Notes under the pieces: model-generated | Databases searched by the model: none | What the model saw: the letters and a program-made list of their open reading frames with translations, nothing else | Told to the model about the DNA's origin: nothing | In this document: positions 59,110 through 64,000 of the stretch, one piece after another | How positions within the stretch are numbered: the stretch's first letter is position 1 | How the letters are laid out: each line of letters begins with the position of its first letter | Translations under genes and position numbers: made by a program | Source of the DNA: Amborella trichopoda | Taxonomy: Eukaryota > Streptophyta > Magnoliopsida > Amborellales > Amborellaceae | DNA: 64,000 nt | NCBI RefSeq assembly: GCF_000471905.2 | Contig: NW_006499207.1 | Location: 1,344,550 to 1,408,549 of the forward strand | Reading direction: 5' to 3'

Positions 59110-59450
59110 GTGTACTCAAGGGAAAATGAAAGAAATAACATAAGAGGGTCCATGTCAATTTGACAACCTTACGGCGTCTCCTTGACAAGGGACTTTTAGT
59201 AAGTTCCCATAGTCAAGAAAGAAAGAAAGGGATGAGATAGACTAACTGATAGAGAAAGGGACAAAGAGTTTGAAGGCTAGTATATCTTTCAACTAGTTTT
59301 TCAGAGAAATGCAAGAGGTTAGTTTTTATTTCACCCAAATCCTCAGAGGCAAAAATAGAGATTTTTGTGAAGAGAAGGGGAAGAAAATGAATGAAAGAAA
59401 TGATGAAGGTCAGCTTCGCTCACGCTGAACCTTCGAAGAATGGAGCTGTT
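59110..59450. other. Unassigned stretch between LTR E and the recognisable part of LTR H
   Basis: No gene and no clear match to the other Tat LTR ends. It may be a strongly diverged U5 end of LTR H, or foreign DNA. Purine-rich words such as 'aagaaagaaaggg' occur. Confidence 0.4.
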
Positions 59451-59799
59451 TGACCCAACGGTTAGGCGTGCATAGTGACAAGACTAACGCGGTGATTGGT
59501 CTGCAGTGGTAGCTAGACGGGCAAGGTAATTAGACAGGCAGAACAGCTAAACTACTCGACGACCAGACGGACATGGCGACTAATCTGGCACAGTGGTTGT
59601 TCTTACATGGCAGTTAGACGGGCACGGTAACAAGTCCGGCACAATGGATAAACTACTCAAAGACAAGACTGTCTGGCACGGCTGCTAGATGAGCACGATA
59701 ACTAGTCTAGCACAACGGCTAAACTGCTCTAGTCAAGACTAACACAGCAAAGGAAGGCTCCACCAGCCCTCTAGTCAAACAAGCAAAAGGAGATGAGAG

Positions 59800-60420
59800 A
59801 GAAAGGAAATCGTGCCCAGTAATGTGTACTGTCGTGCAGGGCCGACGGTGAGAAGGAACAGAGATCACGCTCAACAGTATTCACTACCGTGCATAACAAT
59901 CATAAAGAAAGAAGGGAAAACCACGCTCGGTAGTATGCGCTGTCGCATGCGACAGACAACAAGAGGAGTGAACATCACGCCTAACAGTATGTATTACCGT
60001 GTGTGATGAACTGATAGGCTGAGAGAGAAAAGCGTTACACTCGACAGTATGCACTGTTACGTGCAACAGACAATAGAGAGAAGAAAAATCACACCCAGCA
60101 TTTGCACTGCCATGCGCAACAGACAAGAGAGAAAAGTAAACTTACGTGCGGCATTTGCACTGTCGTGTGTAACAGACAGTGGGGGGAGATGATAGTCACG
60201 CTTGGCATTTGCACTACCTTGCGCAACGAACATAGGGACAAGAGAACGTCTCGTTGGGTTGTATGCACTGCCTCGTACAACAAACTGAGAAAGAGAAGAG
60301 ACTCACGCCCAACATTTGCATTGATGTGTGCAATGAACAGGGAGGGAAGAGAGCGTCACGCTCGGCAGTATGCACTACCACGCGCAACGGACTGAGAAAG
60401 GGAAGAACATGAGATGAGAA
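59800..60420 (-). repeat. Tandem array type 4 in LTR H
   Basis: About eleven units of 50-60 bases with 'cacgctcggcagtatgcactgtcgtgcgcaaca' followed by purine spacers 'gacaagagagaaaag'. Arms such as 'cagtatgcactg' and 'cgctcg...cgtgcg' give a weaker inverted repeat than types 2 and 3. Confidence 0.78.
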
Positions 60421-60424
60421 AGCA

Positions 60425-60800
60425 ACAGTGAGAAAAAGAAAGAGAAGAGAAAGGAAAGGAAAGAAGAAAGAGAGAAAAGGAAAAAAAAGAAGAAAGAAAA
60501 GGAGAAGAAGAGAGAGAAAAAGGAAAGAAGAAAGAGAGAAAGGGAAAGAAGAAAGAGAGAGAAGGAAGAAAGAGAAAGAAGAGAGAGACAGTAAAGAGAG
60601 AAAAAGAGAGAAAGAAGAGAGAGAAGAAAGAGAAAGAAGAAAGAAAAGAAGAGAGAGAAAGAAGCGAGGGAAAGAAGACAGAGAATAAAAAGAAAGAAGA
60701 AAGAAAGAAGCGAGAAGAGAGAGTAAAGAGAGAAAGAAGAGTGAGAGCAAAGAGGAGAGAGAAAAAAGAGAGAAGAGAGAGAAAAGAGAGAAAGAAGATT
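60425..60800 (-). repeat. GA-rich tract in LTR H
   Basis: Almost pure A/G on the plus strand ('gaaagaagaaagagagaaaa'), with no gene. Lys/Arg/Glu-rich or Ser/Phe/Leu-rich frames across it are translations of the simple sequence. Confidence 0.9.
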
Positions 60801-62194
60801 ACCTTACGCCCAGGGGTACCACCAAAAATCTTCACTCTCCTCTCTCTCTCTCTAAGACATGACCAAAATCTCAAGTAAAAGTAGAATTTTTTATTGATAA
60901 AAAACTTGGTCTTTACATGAGGTACGTGCTTGTTTATATAGAAGTGGGCCCAAAGGTGGGTGTACAATCAAATTTGACCTAATTGTTAGAAAGTAATAAT
61001 TAAGTGAATAAAAGAAATTCTAAAAAAATGGGGTAAAATGACGATTTTGCCCTTGCACCAACAATTTATGAAACTCGAATTGAGTCTCTGCTACGCCCAA
61101 GAACACTTGTGATCTTCCCTAGTTGGTTCGGGGTCTTTTCGCTCTCTGTTTAGCCGAAAGATGATTCTTTTCTTGATCGGTTCGGGAAGACGGATATTTT
61201 GATACCACTTTCGAGCCACGGATCGGGTCTTTGGGTCATGATCAAGAAGTGCAAAAATCACGAGGAACGTGTGATATTTCTTTAAAGACTACGTGCATTT
61301 CTTGGTGTTTTTTGATGATTTCTTCGCGGAATATCGATGAGCAAGTTGTCGTGAGCATTTGGTGACGAATGTGGCTCGATTTGGTGCCCGAACAACCATT
61401 TTTTATTTTTGATCTTTTGGCCGGAGTTTGGTTTCTGGTGGCTGAAAAGTGCAGTAAGTTTGTACTCACTGCATTTCAAATCTGACCATCCATCACGTGT
61501 GAGGTTCAGCTCTGATGAAGCATCGAACCTTGTGCTCGTAATGGGTTTGATTTTGGGTCGATCCGACGTGCGAGCATCATGCTATGGTCGCTCCATCGAG
61601 GTGTGCTCATGTTAGAAAACCTACACTCTTGCCTTGAATCATGATCTTCTCTCATGTCTTTCTCCTGGCTCGAGCCACGACATAGGTCGTGCCACATATC
61701 AAAATGCTCGGGTTGACGAGACGAACACTCTCGTAAGATTTGAGCTTGATCCGGCTTGGGATGAGAGAGATACTGTATTTCAAAGTTGAGCCTGAAACAT
61801 ATGAACATAGCTTCCATTAATGGAAACTGCTTCACTGAGGGTGCACGATAATAGCGTGTGACCTACTCATTTCAGGTAATTTGGCCATAACTTGGCCCAT
61901 GAACGTCTGATTAAGATAAAACTTGGTGCCTATGAGTTTTCAGATGTTTTGGATCTAATCACGGTAGTCCCACAATCATTTGATGCCCTAGTGATAGGGC
62001 CATAGTTATAACGTCCATTTTAAGGCGATAACGGATTTTCTCAAAATTGTTTCTGCGTTTGCCTTGCCTTAAACGCGTCAGATTGCGCTGAAACTTGGCA
62101 GGTGTTCTTAGGAGACCTTTATCAACATTGTTGATCCTTCTTGAGCCATTATGAGACTGTTGGAAATTTCACTTCTAGATCAAGGCTTATTATC

Positions 62195-63025
62195 CTATGG
62201 TTTCCGTAGTCCACAGGCAATTTGGTACTTACGGACCTAGATCGCAAATTGCTTTTATCTTTATTTGCAACGGGCATACAAATGTTAAAAAATACCATTA
62301 AACACACTTCTATATGATATTCTTTCCATGGCTTTCTTTTCATCATCTTCATTAGGGCACATATGATTGTTTAACTGTCTTCTTGTCGACAGGGATTGAT
62401 ATAGGCTTACATTTATCAATTTCAAACTTGTCCAATACCTTTTTGTAGTAAGTCACCTGTGAAAGTTGAATGGTTCACTATTTTTTATTCTTTATAATTT
62501 TGATACCCAACACATATGAAGCTTCCCCTAGATCCTTCATTATCAAAGTGTTGTCCAATGAATTCCTTTGTTTCTGACACGAGGGTAATTGAGCTACTAA
62601 AAATTATCTTATCATCCATATAGAAGGAAATGAATAGAACATCACTCATATTGATCTTTTTATAGATGTAATAGTCTTCCTCATTTAAGGTAAACCCTGT
62701 CAGAGACAGTGTCTTTTGTAACTTGATGTACCACTGACGTGATGCTTGTTTTAGGCCATAGAGGGATTTCGTAAGTTTATACACAAGATTCCCCTTTCCT
62801 TTCTCTTCAAATCCCTCGGGTTGTTTCATGCATATTTCTTCTTCTAAATCCCTATATAGAAAGACGGTCATTATGTCCATTTGATGGACCTCAAAGTCAA
62901 AATGTGCTACTATGGGTATCAGGATTCTAATATATGGAAATTTCACAATTGAAAAGGTTTCCTCATAGTCTACCCCTTCCTTTTGGGTGAATCCCTTGGC
63001 TACGAGCCTAACTTTATATTTCTTT
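62195..63025 (-). pseudogene. Ty1/copia reverse transcriptase fragment
   Basis: The minus strand reads YKVRLVAKGFTQKEGVDYEE just before the main frame (62,485-62,946). That frame carries FEVHQMDIMTVFLYRDLEEE, EICMKQPEGFEEKGKGNLVY, KLTKSLYGLKQASRQWYIKL and a FYMDDKIIF catalytic region, where YVDD is usual. This is the RVT_2 domain of plant copia elements. Matching sequence continues to about 62,270 (YYKKVLDKFEIDKCKPISIP). No LTR, gag or integrase is seen. Broken fossil. Confidence 0.9.
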
Positions 63026-63978
63026 AGTAAATACTATTATAAAAAATATAAAAAAATAAAAACACAAAAATATGTCACATGATATCTAACCCATGATCAT
63101 TAGATATCTATTGTAATTAAAACCTAAGGTTGGGTGGTCTACAACCAGAGTTCTTAACCCTTTTCTTTGGGAATTACACTACTTTTAAGAGTTTTTGGAG
63201 GGTCATCCCTTACCGAGGTTGGAGAGATGCCAGTGGTGGTTTGTAAGCCATAAGAGCTTCATAGCCTCATTCATGTGGTTGTAGGCTTATGAAAGTAATG
63301 GCCAATTCCTTAACAACCTTAAGCACAACATGTACATATGACAACCGTATTTTAGGAAGCAACTTTAAAGAGGTGGATGTCTATACATGCATATAGAGAG
63401 TCCCTCAAACACTATATCAATGTGTGCATGTAGCTTTCTCTCAAGGGGAACCTATAATCCGCATCTAGGACTATAGTTTTACTATTTTTTGGCCAACTTT
63501 AACAGACCAATTGTAAGGCCCTGCATATAAATGGGGATTATGAATCCCATTGGGTTGATTTGAGAAGATAGTTGTGGATAAAAAATTTTGAATGGTAAGA
63601 ATGCCTTCATGGTCACTTTTCTTGATCAATTAGTACCAATCTACTTCGAGTTATCTTCAAGTGTTTTAGAATTTTAAAGAACTTAAAATGCTATTTTAGT
63701 TTTATTTATGTTTCTGCAATTTTTAATTTTTTTAAAAAAATTTGTAAAAATTATTTAAAGGCATAAAATACTACAAGGGCAATGATGAAATTAAGAAACT
63801 TGTAGGGGCGTAGTGGAACCACCTATGGGGAAAAGGGTCCAATTCCCACACGTGATGACACACATGGGATCGAATATGTGCCCACATTGGCCACATGCCC
63901 CACACTAAGTGTGAAACCCCACTTGGAGGGGGAAAGATTTCCTACTTTAGAAAATCTTCCCCAACAAATTTTGGATAG
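63026..63978. other. AT-rich stretch with no recognised gene
   Basis: Holds short A-rich runs ('aaaaaatataaaaaaataaaaac' near 63,040), a T/A-rich stretch at 63,700-63,760 and otherwise unremarkable sequence. I find no long reading frame, no structural RNA and no match to the other elements in the window. It could be flanking DNA or an unrecognised non-coding repeat. Confidence 0.6.
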
Positions 63979-64000
63979 TATATATATATATATATATATA
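63979..64000. repeat. (TA)n microsatellite at the window end
   Basis: At least eleven TA units run to the last base, so the true length is unknown. Confidence 0.95.

Larger units (their letters stand above)
59450..62190 (-). mobile_element. LTR H (Tat-related, hairpin type 4), diverged and incomplete
   Basis: The U3 part (60,960-62,190) aligns on the minus strand with the U3 of LTRs E and G through blocks such as 'ttgatgccctagtgatag', 'cagattgcgctgaaacttgg' and 'gccattatgagactgt'. TATATAAACA lies at 60,932-60,940 and AATAAA at about 60,890. A GA-rich tract (60,425-60,800) and its own array (59,800-60,420) follow. The LTR start is not reached; copia sequence begins at about 62,195. It is more diverged than the other six Tat LTRs, so probably older or from another subfamily. 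Confidence 0.72.

Noticed and set aside
60214-60967. Overlapping Leu/Ser/Phe-rich frames (minus) and a Lys/Arg/Glu-rich frame (plus) in LTR H
   Set aside because: Simple GA-rich sequence; both strands give open frames from composition alone.
63026-63978. Possible host promoter or gene edge near the right end
   Set aside because: No reading frame, splice pattern or conserved motif supports a gene; AT-richness alone is not enough.
1-64000. tRNA, rRNA or other structural RNA genes
   Set aside because: No cloverleaf-like or rRNA-like sequence was recognised; only short primer sites complementary to tRNA 3' ends are present. A tRNAscan or Rfam search would settle this.

Overview
This window is plant nuclear DNA made almost entirely of old, nested retrotransposons. 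I find no convincing host gene and no structural RNA gene. The evidence is very large Ty3/gypsy elements of the Tat/Ogre type, a Del/Tekay-like chromovirus, a plant L1-type LINE and a Ty1/copia fragment, with tRNA-Arg and tRNA-iMet primer sites. The host is a seed plant, most likely an angiosperm with a repeat-rich genome; the species cannot be told from this sequence.

Layout, left to right. 1-4,005 (minus): 5' LTR, primer site and gag of a chromovirus that runs off the left edge and sits inside the zinc-finger region of a LINE. 3,083-7,622: a 2.2-2.4 kb block covering the LTR/LINE junction, tandemly duplicated. 6,357-8,741 (minus): the main LINE copy, with the RT domain. 8,742-16,379 (plus): Tat LTR A with a leader and gag only. 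16,380-35,107 (plus): a large Tat element (LTR B to LTR C) with leader, gag, protease, a long antisense ORF of the plant-mobile-domain type, repeat arrays and a polypurine tract. 35,108-35,244: a short unassigned centre. 35,245-53,711 (minus): a second large Tat element (3' LTR G to 5' LTR F) with gag, RT, two RNase H domains and integrase. 53,712-54,040: a chromovirus LTR scrap. 54,041-59,109 (minus): Tat LTR E with leader and gag only. 59,450-62,190 (minus): a diverged Tat LTR H. 62,195-63,025 (minus): a copia RT fragment. The rest is AT-rich DNA ending in a (TA)n run.

The Tat LTRs share one plan: a U3 with a TATA box, a poly(A) signal, then a very long U5 made of pyrimidine-rich tracts and a tandem array of short hairpins. 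The plan is constant but the hairpin sequence is not. LTRs A and E share one stem, B and C another, F and G a third, H a fourth. In array C, three stem positions change on both arms together. A second unusual feature is a matching TATA-box block on the antisense strand in both large elements; in the plus-strand element it lies upstream of the antisense ORF. The two Tat clusters also face each other tail to tail around position 35.2 kb in the same order (outer gag-only copy, then large element).

All LTR elements here are broken fossils with many breaks. By eye, the LTR pairs B/C and F/G differ by roughly 12-15 percent, which suggests insertions several million years old at commonly used plant rates. 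All distances are by-eye estimates.
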